In this document: one piece after another, positions 1 to 7,736 of the stretch
Numbering within the stretch: position 1 is the stretch's first letter
Layout: the number at the start of each line of letters is the position of its first letter
Source: Bacteroidota bacterium
GTDB taxonomy: Bacteria; Bacteroidota; Ignavibacteria; Ignavibacteriales; Melioribacteraceae
Direction of reading: 5' to 3'
Assembly (NCBI GenBank): GCA_018818065.1
Contig: JAHISV010000007.1
Location: forward strand, 1-64,000
DNA: 64,000 nucleotides
The notes under the pieces: generated by a model
The model's database searches: none
What the model was told of the DNA's origin: nothing
What the model saw: only the letters and a program-made list of their open reading frames with translations
Translations under genes and position numbers: made by a program

Positions 1-132
1 ACCAAAGGCAGACGACCATGGATTATTCATTATTTTGAAACATTTGAATCGAAATCCGAAGCAAATCAACGTGAACTTTTCTTCAAATCTATCGATGGTT
101 ATAATTGGCTTAAAACAAATAAGATTTTCTGA
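1..132 (+). CDS. GIY-YIG endonuclease, 5'-truncated by window edge
   Basis: The first 132 bases encode the last 43 residues of a small GIY-YIG protein, beginning TKGRRPWIIHYF and ending at a TGA at 130-132. The DNA is almost identical to 309-440, the 3' part of the complete gene at 198-440, so this is an upstream tandem copy whose start lies outside the window. The function is presumed to be the same as the complete copy. Only the C-terminal half is visible, so it is not known whether this copy is intact. Confidence 0.8.
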   Translation, partial: TKGRRPWIIHYFETFESKSEANQRELFFKSIDGYNWLKTNKIF

Positions 133-147
133 TAACAATTCTGTGTC

Positions 148-196
148 GGGGGTTCTCCCATAGGGACTCCTTCGGAGGAATCCCCCCCTTTCCGCA
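148..196 (+). other. tRNA-Ser 3'-end-like tail, copy 1
   Basis: The tail can be read as the T-arm and acceptor 3' strand of a tRNA. GGGGG (148-152) and TTC (153-155) are followed by a 22-nt insertion (156-177) that contains its own CTCC-TTCG-GAGG hairpin. GAAT (178-181), CCCCC (182-186), a 7-nt acceptor strand CCTTTCC (187-193), discriminator G194 and CA complete it. The 5+7+1 nt spacing fits a class II tRNA end exactly. No 5' half of a tRNA is present, so it is not a functional tRNA as seen here. Confidence 0.45.
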
Positions 197-197
197 T

Positions 198-440
198 ATG
201 TATTACACGTATATCCTAAAAAGTCTTAAAGACAACAGGCATTATTACGGTCATACTTCTAATCTCGAAAACAGGCTCGCGACTCACAATGCCGGGAAAG
301 TCAGATCTACCAAAGGCAGACGACCATGGATTATTCATTATTTTGAAACATTTGAATCGAAATCCGAAGCAAATCAACGTGAACTTTTCTTCAAATCTAT
401 CGATGGTTATAATTGGCTTAAAACAAATAAGATTTTCTGA
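198..440 (+). CDS. GIY-YIG domain endonuclease-like protein
   Basis: An 80-residue stand-alone GIY-YIG protein of the UvrC N-terminal/UPF0213 type. The GIY strand is YTYILKS (residues 3-9), the YIG element is YYGHTSNLENRL (about 16-27), and a C-terminal RELFFKS segment carries a conserved-looking Glu near residue 62. The ATG lies two bases after the CGCA end of the tRNA-like tail. The nearest purine-rich RBS candidate, GGAGG at 174-178, is about 19 nt away, which is too far for a normal SD, so translation initiation is unusual. Such proteins are predicted nucleases, but the target here is unknown. It belongs to the 308-bp tandem array. Confidence 0.85.
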   Translation: MYYTYILKSLKDNRHYYGHTSNLENRLATHNAGKVRSTKGRRPWIIHYFETFESKSEANQRELFFKSIDGYNWLKTNKIF

Positions 441-455
441 TGACAATTCTGTGTC

Positions 456-504
456 GGGGGTTCTCCCATAGGGACTCCTTCGGAGGAATCCCCCCCTTTC
501 CGCA
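456..504 (+). other. tRNA-Ser 3'-end-like tail, copy 2
   Basis: Identical to the copy at 148-196. It ends at CGCA (501-504), and the next base starts the stop codon of the convergent lacI-type gene (505-507). The array therefore ends exactly at a gene boundary, as if an element carrying its own tRNA-like 3' end had been placed there. Confidence 0.45.
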
Positions 505-1554
505 CTATATCTTCAAAAAATTCTCTTCATAATATTTCAGATGCTCGGAGGTAATCACCTCAAGCGGCATCATAATCTTTTTTGGGACGTCCTCTTTCAA
601 CATGACACTTCGGTATAGCTTGTAGATGCTTTCGTAACCCTGAATTTCCGGTTTTTCATGAATTAGAAATTCAATAAGTCCTTCCTTCATGTACTCGATA
701 TTTTCCTTAATCAGATTATAACCAATGACGGGAACGCGCGGAAACGAAGGATGTTTTTTCATGTATTTCGAGACGTAGTATGTGAGCGAGTTGGTAACGA
801 AAATACCTTTAAGGTCGTTAATCTCCTCCCCTATTTTATCCATCACGTTATCAAAGTCAAAGGTCGTTTTGTCCTTGAAAGCCTCATACTTTTTTACGCG
901 GCTTGGTCCATGCTCTTCGTAATAGGCACGAAAACCACGAATACGCTCATCAATAAAATATCCTGAAGGCACAATTTTAATAGCAGCCATGGTACCAGGT
1001 TCATGGTTAACCATATCCAGCAGTTTGGCGGCAAGACGACCGCTTACGTATGAATCCTGAATGATGTATGAAAGGCAGTTTGATTTTGGAATGATGGTAT
1101 CGATAAATACATAGGGTAAATTTTCCGGGATCTTTGAGATGAACTCATCAGCAACGTTTGAAAGAACCGGTGCTATGACCAACCCGTCAAGTTTGGATTT
1201 AAGTATTTTGTCGCAAGCCAGTGAGAATGAAATGTACGAGTACCTGTCAAACTCAAAGAACTTTATGGATACCTTTTGGGATTTAAGTTCATCCGCGGCT
1301 TTTACTATTCCCTGGGCGGGCAGCATCCAATAATTACTGTCATGTGTCTGGTTTGGTATTAACACGCCAAAGCAGAGATCACGTGATAATTTCAAATTAC
1401 GCGCGAACATGTTCGGCTTATAATTCAGCTCTTCAATCGCGGCAAGCACGCTCTTGGCAGATTCTTTAGAAACATAACCGCTCTTATTCAGTACCCTGTT
1501 AACTGTACCAACAGAAACACCTGCTAAAGCGGCAATATCTTTCATAGTAGCCAT
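505..1554 (-). CDS. LacI/GalR-family transcriptional regulator
   Basis: A 349-residue DNA-binding repressor of normal family length. The N-terminal HTH (MKDIAALAGVSVGTVNRVLN, from residue 4) is followed by a hinge helix and a periplasmic-binding-protein-like sugar-sensing domain from about residue 60. The recognition helix has TVNR where most members have TVSR. No sugar-utilisation gene lies beside it in the window, so its ligand cannot be inferred. Two palindromes lie 27-97 bp upstream of its start and could be operators. The start could also be Met4 (1545). Confidence 0.9.
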   Translation of the reverse strand: MATMKDIAALAGVSVGTVNRVLNKSGYVSKESAKSVLAAIEELNYKPNMFARNLKLSRDLCFGVLIPNQTHDSNYWMLPAQGIVKAADELKSQKVSIKFFEFDRYSYISFSLACDKILKSKLDGLVIAPVLSNVADEFISKIPENLPYVFIDTIIPKSNCLSYIIQDSYVSGRLAAKLLDMVNHEPGTMAAIKIVPSGYFIDERIRGFRAYYEEHGPSRVKKYEAFKDKTTFDFDNVMDKIGEEINDLKGIFVTNSLTYYVSKYMKKHPSFPRVPVIGYNLIKENIEYMKEGLIEFLIHEKPEIQGYESIYKLYRSVMLKEDVPKKIMMPLEVITSEHLKYYEENFLKI

Positions 1555-1580
1555 TAAAACACCATCATATAAAATGATAA

Positions 1581-1598
1581 AGATTGCAGCAGCAATCT
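1581..1598. promoter_or_regulatory. Inverted repeat upstream of lacI-type gene, possible operator
   Basis: AGATTGC-AGCA-GCAATCT is a perfect palindrome with 7-bp arms, 27 bp upstream of the regulator's start. LacI-family proteins bind such symmetric sites and often autoregulate. Position and symmetry are the only evidence. Confidence 0.35.
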
Positions 1599-1623
1599 AA
1601 TAAAATAATTCTATTTAAAATAA

Positions 1624-1651
1624 CACAGGCTGCCAGTTAAAGCAGCCTGTG
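1624..1651. terminator. 10-bp stem hairpin, terminator-like or operator
   Basis: CACAGGCTGC (1624-1633) and GCAGCCTGTG (1642-1651) form a perfect 10-bp stem with an 8-nt loop. On the minus strand it is followed by TTATTTTAAATAG, like a weak intrinsic terminator, but no convincing minus-strand gene lies upstream of it. It could instead be a second regulator site. Confidence 0.4.
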
Positions 1652-2440
1652 AGAGAGATAAGTACATTGAGTGGCTGTTTCAAGTACTTCATCAATGGAT
1701 CTTTTTCCAATCACTAACTATATAGGAGTTACAACAATAAAGCTTCTTTCTATTTTTGGGAAAAGGACTCCGCAGCAATCAGCTTCAATTTTATACTTGG
1801 AAGAAGCAGTCTGTCTTTTCTAAAACTTAATTTACACTAGCGCTACTGAATGTTTATGTTACTAGATTTAAGGTGTTGGTCGCTTATTAAATCGTAACAT
1901 TTGTGTAAAACTTAGAAACCGAACGATGCAAAAGTCCCCCCAAAGAACACAACACATAAATAGTAACCATTATTAAGTGTGTTGATTTGGCGGGAAAGTA
2001 AGAATCCACTCATAACCACCCGCCGTATGTCAGAATATTCAAGCTCAGAAGCCCAATTAAACAGTATTTGTCGAAATATTCTTAAGTAAATACAACGATA
2101 ATTTGTGTTATCGTTTACACAAATATAATGCATGAGATTACTCATGTCAATATTATTTTAGTGCAATACCTAAATAAGTTCCAGCTTTATATCAGAATTT
2201 AGTTCTTAATCAAATTGAAGAGCGGAATATGATGCAAAATGAATATTACAGAATGGTATCGTTAACAGATAAAATTAAATGAGCACTTGAGTTTGTCAAA
2301 CCAAATGCCTAAAATTCTCATTTTTCCGATTGGGTGATACCAAAACCGATATTAATCTGAACCGTCAAAATGAATACTGAATTCTTAAAGTCTTACAATA
2401 ACAAAATAATTGTTGATGAATTTTACGGGGAGTGATAAAA

Positions 2441-2827
2441 ATGACAAAGTATTACCTTACAACTGATTCTGATGAATTTGAACTAGAGATTGACTTGAAT
2501 AATCCTATCTCTGAAGCATTGCTAAAAGACTTGCCTCTTGTGGGAGTTGGAAATAATATTGGCGGAGAGGTTTATTTCAACCTAAGTAACGATATTCCAT
2601 TTAACGGGGATGAAAAAGATGTTTTTGAAATTGGTGATGTTGTTTACTGGAGATCCACGGACACAGTTAAGTTTGCGATAGCAATACTTTACGGTAACAC
2701 CAAATTTGGTGATGGTACAAAACCCAGAACATTTAGTCCTTGTATCAAATTTGCAAAAGTAAAAAACGATGTAATGAGACTCGCTGATTTTAAGTCGGGT
2801 GCAATAGTAAAAATATTTACTAAATAG
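2441..2827 (+). CDS. Cyclophilin-like fold protein (DUF369/TM1367 type)
   Basis: About 128 residues resembling the Cyclophil_like (DUF369) family. The pattern is an N-terminal EFELEIDLNNPISEALLKDL, a GGEVYFNLSNDIPF strand, the VFEIGDVVYW segment and a C-terminal SGAIVKIF. Family members share the cyclophilin barrel, but prolyl isomerase activity is not established for them. I start at ATG 2441 rather than the in-frame GTG at 2432 because GGGGAG at 2427-2432 is then a well-spaced RBS. It stands alone between long intergenic stretches, and its role is unknown. Confidence 0.8.
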   Translation: MTKYYLTTDSDEFELEIDLNNPISEALLKDLPLVGVGNNIGGEVYFNLSNDIPFNGDEKDVFEIGDVVYWRSTDTVKFAIAILYGNTKFGDGTKPRTFSPCIKFAKVKNDVMRLADFKSGAIVKIFTK

Positions 2828-3031
2828 CTTAGCAAGTGATCTTTCTTTAATTTGCTTTCTTTTTAGCATTTCTTAAAACGCATTGAATCAGGAAGTTTAA
2901 TCCTGGCTTTTTGAATGCTATTAAAATTTCAAGACATGAAAATTGTACATCCCCACTCCACTATTAGTGTAACATAATCAATACTATTGTAGTCTAATAC
3001 ATATCAAGAATAATATCCAAAGAAGGTTCAA

Positions 3032-3985
3032 ATGTACAAAAAACCCGATTCCCTCTTTACTAACCTTATTCCCACCACCGGTTTAGGTCGTTTCTTTCAG
3101 TTCCCTATCGTAAGGATTTTTATTGCCCTATCTTTCCTCTTCCCGGTCATATTAATGAACAACCTGTTAGGAGTTGGATGGCTTAAATACTTTGATGGGT
3201 ACATGGAGTTGGCTATAAGGCTATTAAGGGATCTCTTTTATTTAACTCTCTTCATGATTGCTTATAGTTTATATACGCGCTGGGTGGAACGAAGAGAAAC
3301 CCTCGAATTCTCCTTCTCAAAGTTCACAAAAGAACTGGGGCTGGGAGCCATACTCTCCTTTGCTGTTATTGGTTTCATGGTTGCGCTAATGATGGTTCTT
3401 GGATATTACAAAGTGGAAGGATTTAACGAGATAAATATTCTACTCACCTCTTTCCAAAAACATATGATGGTCGGGTTTATGGAAGAACTTCTATTCAGGA
3501 TAATACTCTTCAAATTAGTTGAGGAATTTGCCGGAAGCTGGTGGGCCTTGGTAGTACAGGGAATTCTTTTTGGATTTGCACATCTGGGTAACCCCAACGC
3601 TTCAGTATGGACATCACTTGGTTTAGTTGCGGACTCCACCCTATTATTCGCCGGTGCTTACATGTTGACCAGAAGAATATGGTTAGTTATGGGATTACAT
3701 TGGAGCTGGAATTTTTTACAGTCCGGTCTCTTCAATATGCCAAACTCAGGCGTTGATGAGCCAGGCTTCTTTAAAGCAATCATTGCCGGTCCGGAATGGT
3801 TAACAGGCGGGGCGTTTGGAATAGAGGCATCATACCTTTCTATATCCTTAAATGTTCTTATCGGATTATACCTGATCAAACTGGCAATAGACAGAGGGCA
3901 GCTGGTATTACCAAGCTGGAAACGAAAGAATATGAATACGGAGACAAATTTGCTTGAGGAATTCGAAGATGTAAATTCGATTTAA
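3032..3985 (+). CDS. CPBP-family intramembrane metalloprotease
   Basis: A 317-residue multi-pass membrane protein of the CAAX protease/bacteriocin-processing (CPBP, Abi) family. The conserved motifs are EELLFR (Glu-Glu near 151), FAHLGN (His near 184) and HWSWNF (His near 223), which supply the metal and water ligands of the glutamate protease site. There are about eight hydrophobic segments. AAGAAGG precedes the ATG. Substrates are unknown, and no bacteriocin gene is adjacent. It is convergent with the MORN-like gene downstream. Confidence 0.9.
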   Translation: MYKKPDSLFTNLIPTTGLGRFFQFPIVRIFIALSFLFPVILMNNLLGVGWLKYFDGYMELAIRLLRDLFYLTLFMIAYSLYTRWVERRETLEFSFSKFTKELGLGAILSFAVIGFMVALMMVLGYYKVEGFNEINILLTSFQKHMMVGFMEELLFRIILFKLVEEFAGSWWALVVQGILFGFAHLGNPNASVWTSLGLVADSTLLFAGAYMLTRRIWLVMGLHWSWNFLQSGLFNMPNSGVDEPGFFKAIIAGPEWLTGGAFGIEASYLSISLNVLIGLYLIKLAIDRGQLVLPSWKRKNMNTETNLLEEFEDVNSI

Positions 3986-3995
3986 AACTCTTTAT

Positions 3996-4871
3996 TTATT
4001 CAAGGTATTGCAATAAGTAGAGGTAAATCAAAAGCAGAATAAAAAGAATAATAGAAGAATAGAGCAGTGTTTGCCAAAAAGAGCTACGAATAACGGGTTC
4101 ATGAGGTTTTTGAGTCACTTTTGGAATGTCGACTGACACATCTGGAGTGGTAGCTTCCGCTTCAATTTGAGGTGTTTTAACTTTCTCTTTTACTTCTTCT
4201 ATATCGAAATTAACTTCCTTATTCAGGGTACCATCTGCATTATATTTTTTTTGAACTCCAATTTTATTGCCATCTTTGAATCTGATTTCTTCCTTTACCT
4301 TACCATCAGGGTAATAAATCTTTGTCTCCCCATGGTCTTTTCCGTGAATATAATCCTTTACACCCAAAAGTTGACCATTTTCGTAATAGAATTTACTTTG
4401 CCCATGCGGTACACCCATTTCATATTCCCAAACACCCTTTAGAGCACCACTTTTATAAAAAGTCTTTTTTGTCCCCTCAACTTTACCCTGCACAGAGTTC
4501 TCATCAAGTTTAATTTGCCCTGACATATAATAGGCTTTGGTAGGTCCGTTCCGCTTGCCACGGCTAAAAAATATTTCTGTCTTTGGTTCGCCATTTTCAT
4601 AATAATACGTCGCAAGACCTTCCTGATAATCATCTTTAAAATTTATTTCTGCTTTCAGAATTTTTGTAGTGTAAAACACCCTGGAAGGGCCATTCTTTCT
4701 GTTATCTTTATAGGAAATAGTTTGGTGAACAGTCCCATCAATAAAAAAGATAACTTCTTCACCCTGAAGTTGACCGTTCTTATATATTTTTTCACTTTTG
4801 AGTTCGCCGGATGAGAAAAATACCTTTTCAACTCCCTCTTTTTTACCATCTACTATTTTTAGATCCGACAT
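3996..4871 (-). CDS. MORN/YwqK-like repeat protein with C-terminal membrane anchor
   Basis: 291 residues. Roughly nine degenerate 22-24-residue repeats of the form (Y/F)xxGxxxxxxxYxxGxxxG fill residues 1-215 (for example YYPDGKVKEEIRFKDGNK). A Pro/Thr/Glu-rich linker follows, then a single TM helix at the extreme C-terminus (about 268-288), so it is tail-anchored with the repeats in the cytoplasm. The family is often annotated as YwqK-like antitoxin, but no partner toxin is visible. AAGGAAGGG is a strong RBS. It is about 58% similar by eye to the gene immediately upstream (4990-5862), so the two are tandem paralogues. Confidence 0.8.
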   Translation of the reverse strand: MSDLKIVDGKKEGVEKVFFSSGELKSEKIYKNGQLQGEEVIFFIDGTVHQTISYKDNRKNGPSRVFYTTKILKAEINFKDDYQEGLATYYYENGEPKTEIFFSRGKRNGPTKAYYMSGQIKLDENSVQGKVEGTKKTFYKSGALKGVWEYEMGVPHGQSKFYYENGQLLGVKDYIHGKDHGETKIYYPDGKVKEEIRFKDGNKIGVQKKYNADGTLNKEVNFDIEEVKEKVKTPQIEAEATTPDVSVDIPKVTQKPHEPVIRSSFWQTLLYSSIILFILLLIYLYLLQYLE

Positions 4872-4989
4872 ATTAAACCCTTCCTTACAAATATTATTAG
4901 TCGTCTGTTTGAACGTACTATAATTTCCAAAATTTAATTATCAAAATCGGCTCTTCTCCAAGTTGAGTGAATACGACAAAATTTAGCAG

Positions 4990-5862
4990 CTAAATTAAGT
5001 AGTCAATCATATATATATAAATCATGAAAAGTATGGCAACAATTACCAAAAAAAACAATATAGCATTAGAGGGGGAAATTTTATTACTTCTTTTGGACAT
5101 TAATTGCTCTTTTTCCAATTTTTTAATGCTACTAATTGAGGATGATTCAAACTGAAGCAGAGTGGTTTCAATTTCCACTTGAGTATCCTCTCCACCATGC
5201 ACTACTTCCTTTTTTAGTGAACCATCAACATTATATATTTTTTGCACTCCTATCTTAGTACCGTTGTCGTACTTTATTACTTCCTTTAATTTACCATTCT
5301 TAAAATAAATCTTTGTTTCACCATGATCCTTGCCATTATTGTAATCCTTCAGCCCAAGAAGCTTACCATTCTCATAAAAAAATTTACTCTGCCCGTGAAG
5401 AACACCCATCTTGTACTCCCAAATGCCTTTTATTGCACCACTCATATAAAAGGTTGTCTTTGTACCTTCTATTTTGCCTTCGACATTCTTTTCCTCAACT
5501 TTCATTTCACCCGAAGTATAAAAAGCTTTTGCCGGACCATTCTTTTCACCCTCTTTAAATGAAATTTCCGCTTTCGGTTCGCCATTTTCGTAAAAGTATT
5601 TTGTAATCCCATCCTGCAGATCATCTTTGAAGTTCATCTCAACTTTCATGATTTCAGTAGGATAGTAAATCCTGGCAGGTCCATTTTTTTTATGGTCTTT
5701 ATAAGTAATTGTTTGTTGGTAAGTTCCGTTTCGGAAATAAGTGTTTTCTTCACCTTGCAGTAGTCCCCTTACAAATGTTTTTTCACTACGTAGTTCCCCG
5801 GAAGTATAATAAGTTCTTAACACTCCATCTTTTTTCCCATCTATCAGTTCTACACCCGACAT
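4990..5862 (-). CDS. MORN/YwqK-like repeat protein, tandem paralogue
   Basis: About 290 residues with the same layout as the downstream gene: a start MSGVELIDGKKDG equivalent to MSDLKIVDGKKEG, repeat units throughout residues 1-215, a variable linker and a C-terminal TM helix (IYIYMIDYLI end). I place the start at 5862 because it aligns with the paralogue. The longer reading frame to 5907 adds 15 residues with no homology. The linker and the membrane segment have diverged more than the repeats, so the repeat surface is the conserved part. Function is unknown. Confidence 0.8.
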   Translation of the reverse strand: MSGVELIDGKKDGVLRTYYTSGELRSEKTFVRGLLQGEENTYFRNGTYQQTITYKDHKKNGPARIYYPTEIMKVEMNFKDDLQDGITKYFYENGEPKAEISFKEGEKNGPAKAFYTSGEMKVEEKNVEGKIEGTKTTFYMSGAIKGIWEYKMGVLHGQSKFFYENGKLLGLKDYNNGKDHGETKIYFKNGKLKEVIKYDNGTKIGVQKIYNVDGSLKKEVVHGGEDTQVEIETTLLQFESSSISSIKKLEKEQLMSKRSNKISPSNAILFFLVIVAILFMIYIYMIDYLI

Positions 5863-6060
5863 AATAATTCCACTGTTAATTACCACTATCGATTCTTTTA
5901 AGAACAAGTTAATAATTTAGGAATACATTTATGAGATAATTAATCTCCTTGTACTCCAAATTGTGATGATTCTCAAAAAATACTTTGACTTTGAAAAGCC
6001 CTGTTATATATTGCTTTACAATTTGTGCCATAATTTTCTTTTCAATAAAGGACACGGTTA

Positions 6061-6471
6061 ATGAATAAATTCTCAAAAGACTGGGAATCTTCCATAAAGG
6101 TAAAAAATTCCTTAATACATGGCAAAGGTATGTTCGCTAAAAATATTATTCCTAAAAATGAACTGGTTTTGGTAATTAGAGGTGAAGTTATATCCGGGGA
6201 AGAGTGCGAAAAACGAGAATTAGAAAAAAATAATGTTTACATATTCTGGAATGGCAAAACTTACATTGATACAATTAACACAAAAGTCATTAAATATATT
6301 AACCATGACTGTGACCCAAATTGCGAAGTTTTTGAAAGAGACGAAGAAAGTCTTAATCTGGTAGCTATAAAGGATATAATGGTAGGTGAGGAAATAACTA
6401 TGGATTACGGTTATGAAGAAATTTATGAGAACTGTAACTGCAGAACATGCATTAGTCCAGGGAAAGCTTAA
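6061..6471 (+). CDS. SET-domain protein (putative lysine methyltransferase)
   Basis: A 136-residue minimal SET domain. GKGMFA near residue 21 begins the SAM-binding core, YINHDCDPNCEV (about 79-90) is the NHxCxPN knot motif, and GEEITMDYGYEE (about 113-124) supplies the catalytic Tyr. A Cys-rich post-SET-like tail (CNCRTC) follows. In eukaryotes these enzymes methylate protein lysines with SAM. Bacterial stand-alone SET proteins are known, but the substrate here is not predictable. AAAGGA gives a good RBS. Its stop codon overlaps the stop of the convergent channel gene by three bases. Confidence 0.9.
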   Translation: MNKFSKDWESSIKVKNSLIHGKGMFAKNIIPKNELVLVIRGEVISGEECEKRELEKNNVYIFWNGKTYIDTINTKVIKYINHDCDPNCEVFERDEESLNLVAIKDIMVGEEITMDYGYEEIYENCNCRTCISPGKA

Positions 6472-7736
6472 AGTTCATTTTGCCTTTTTTCCACAAGGAA
6501 GGCAATCTTGGAAGCAATATCAGGATATTTAGAAATAACATGATCGAAAGTGTTTTTATTTAATGAATAAAGATCGCAGTAGGAATCAGCATAAATAGTT
6601 GCGGTCCTGGGTACATTTTTGAATAAAGCAATCTCACCGAAGTATGAGCCTTCTGTTAAGGTAGCAATAGTGCCTGTCTGTTGATCGCCGAATACAATAA
6701 GAGTACCTTTTACAACGAAATACATTTCATCGCCAATATCATTTTTCTTGAAAAGACAATCGCCTGGAATTAGAACAACCGGTTTTAGTTTTAGGGATAT
6801 TTCTTCAACAAATTCCTTATTAGCCCCCTTGAATAGTTGATTATTTTCTATTACTTCTTTCTTAAGGAATAAGGATACTTCTGTTTGCAGACTTTTCGGC
6901 AATCCTTTTAAGAATTCAATCTCATCATAGCCCATTCGTTTATGATGGACATATTTATAATAATCCTGAATTCTCTTCTGTAAGGGCAGCGGGAGATTAC
7001 GATTTGCGACAAGAGCGGATAGTTTTTCAAGGTTTTCGCTATACTTTAGTTTTGATGGATCACGCTTTGAAAGAATACTGGCAATATTACCAATTACATA
7101 ACCGTAAATACCAACTCCAAGAATCATAACAAAAATTGTATAGATCATTTGTGCACTGGTATTTGGAGTAATGTCGCCGTAACCGACCGTCGTAAGTGTT
7201 GTAACTGCCCAATATAAAGATTGAATATAATTTGTAATTTCAGCGAGTTCAAAATCCTGACCACGGAGTGCTAACCAGCCAATGCTGATAAAATGTGCTG
7301 ACAATCCCATCCAAAAGAGAAAAAACACCATGGTAAGTGTGTTTGCGTATTGCAGCATTCGTAATTTTAAGCGGTGCATTAAGTTGCCGACTTTTACAAA
7401 TTTTGCAAGGTGGAAAAGTTGCAGAATGGGCATATTAAAAATAACACCCAAGGGTAACGCAGCCATTACATCGAAAACAAAGTAGGAGTTAATATACTTA
7501 TCGGCACTCTGACGTTCATCAAAAGAATCAACAATGATGAATGTATCATGGTAAAATATGTTAAAGAAAATGTCTATAATAAAGACTGCGACAACTGTCC
7601 AGTTCGAGTATTCATGATAAGTGTACCCGAAGGAACTAAAAACAAGATCGTATGGAATGAAAAGAGCCGCCCAGCAAGCTGTGGCAACAACTATAAGATT
7701 CCAAAACAATGGTAAAATTTTAATATTTTTTGACAT
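6468..7736 (-). CDS. Cyclic-nucleotide-gated potassium channel
   Basis: 422 residues. Six TM segments lie in residues 1-250 with a P-loop ending in TTVGYGD (about 183-189), the K+ selectivity filter. A C-linker follows, then a CAP-type cyclic nucleotide-binding domain (about 300-415) whose phosphate-binding cassette reads GSYFGEIALFKNVPRTATI. S4 (LFHLAKFVKVGNLMHRLKLR) has few regularly spaced charges, as in bacterial HCN/CNG-like channels (SthK, LliK). The ATG is directly adjacent to the egtD stop codon, so it is translationally coupled to the ergothioneine genes. The link between ergothioneine and K+ flux is unexplained. Confidence 0.92.
   Translation of the reverse strand: MSKNIKILPLFWNLIVVATACWAALFIPYDLVFSSFGYTYHEYSNWTVVAVFIIDIFFNIFYHDTFIIVDSFDERQSADKYINSYFVFDVMAALPLGVIFNMPILQLFHLAKFVKVGNLMHRLKLRMLQYANTLTMVFFLFWMGLSAHFISIGWLALRGQDFELAEITNYIQSLYWAVTTLTTVGYGDITPNTSAQMIYTIFVMILGVGIYGYVIGNIASILSKRDPSKLKYSENLEKLSALVANRNLPLPLQKRIQDYYKYVHHKRMGYDEIEFLKGLPKSLQTEVSLFLKKEVIENNQLFKGANKEFVEEISLKLKPVVLIPGDCLFKKNDIGDEMYFVVKGTLIVFGDQQTGTIATLTEGSYFGEIALFKNVPRTATIYADSYCDLYSLNKNTFDHVISKYPDIASKIAFLVEKRQNEL

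Larger units (their letters stand above)
1..504 (+). repeat. Tandem direct repeat, 308-bp period
   Basis: Bases 1-196 match 309-504 with one visible difference (A/G just after the stop codon, 134 versus 442). The 308-bp unit is a GIY-YIG gene plus a 64-bp tail. The near identity implies recent duplication or continuing homogenisation. The array continues to the left of the window for an unknown number of units. Confidence 0.95.
1555..2440. other. Long intergenic region without recognisable gene
   Basis: About 890 bp with no credible coding sequence apart from the two palindromes noted. The longest minus-strand ORF (1912-2145) is low-complexity and has no domain or RBS. Possibly an old insertion or deletion scar. 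Confidence 0.6.

Noticed and set aside
148-504. Complete tRNA-Ser gene in the tail sequences
   Set aside because: Only the T-arm and acceptor 3' part can be built. There is no D-arm, anticodon arm or 5' acceptor strand, and the T-loop is interrupted by 22 nt.
1912-2145. 77-residue minus-strand ORF as a gene
   Set aside because: No RBS, no domain, irregular composition and no support from neighbours. It looks like a chance ORF in an AT-rich intergenic region.
3996-5862. Toxin-antitoxin pair
   Set aside because: Both genes are similar YwqK-like repeat proteins. Neither resembles a toxin and no toxin is adjacent.
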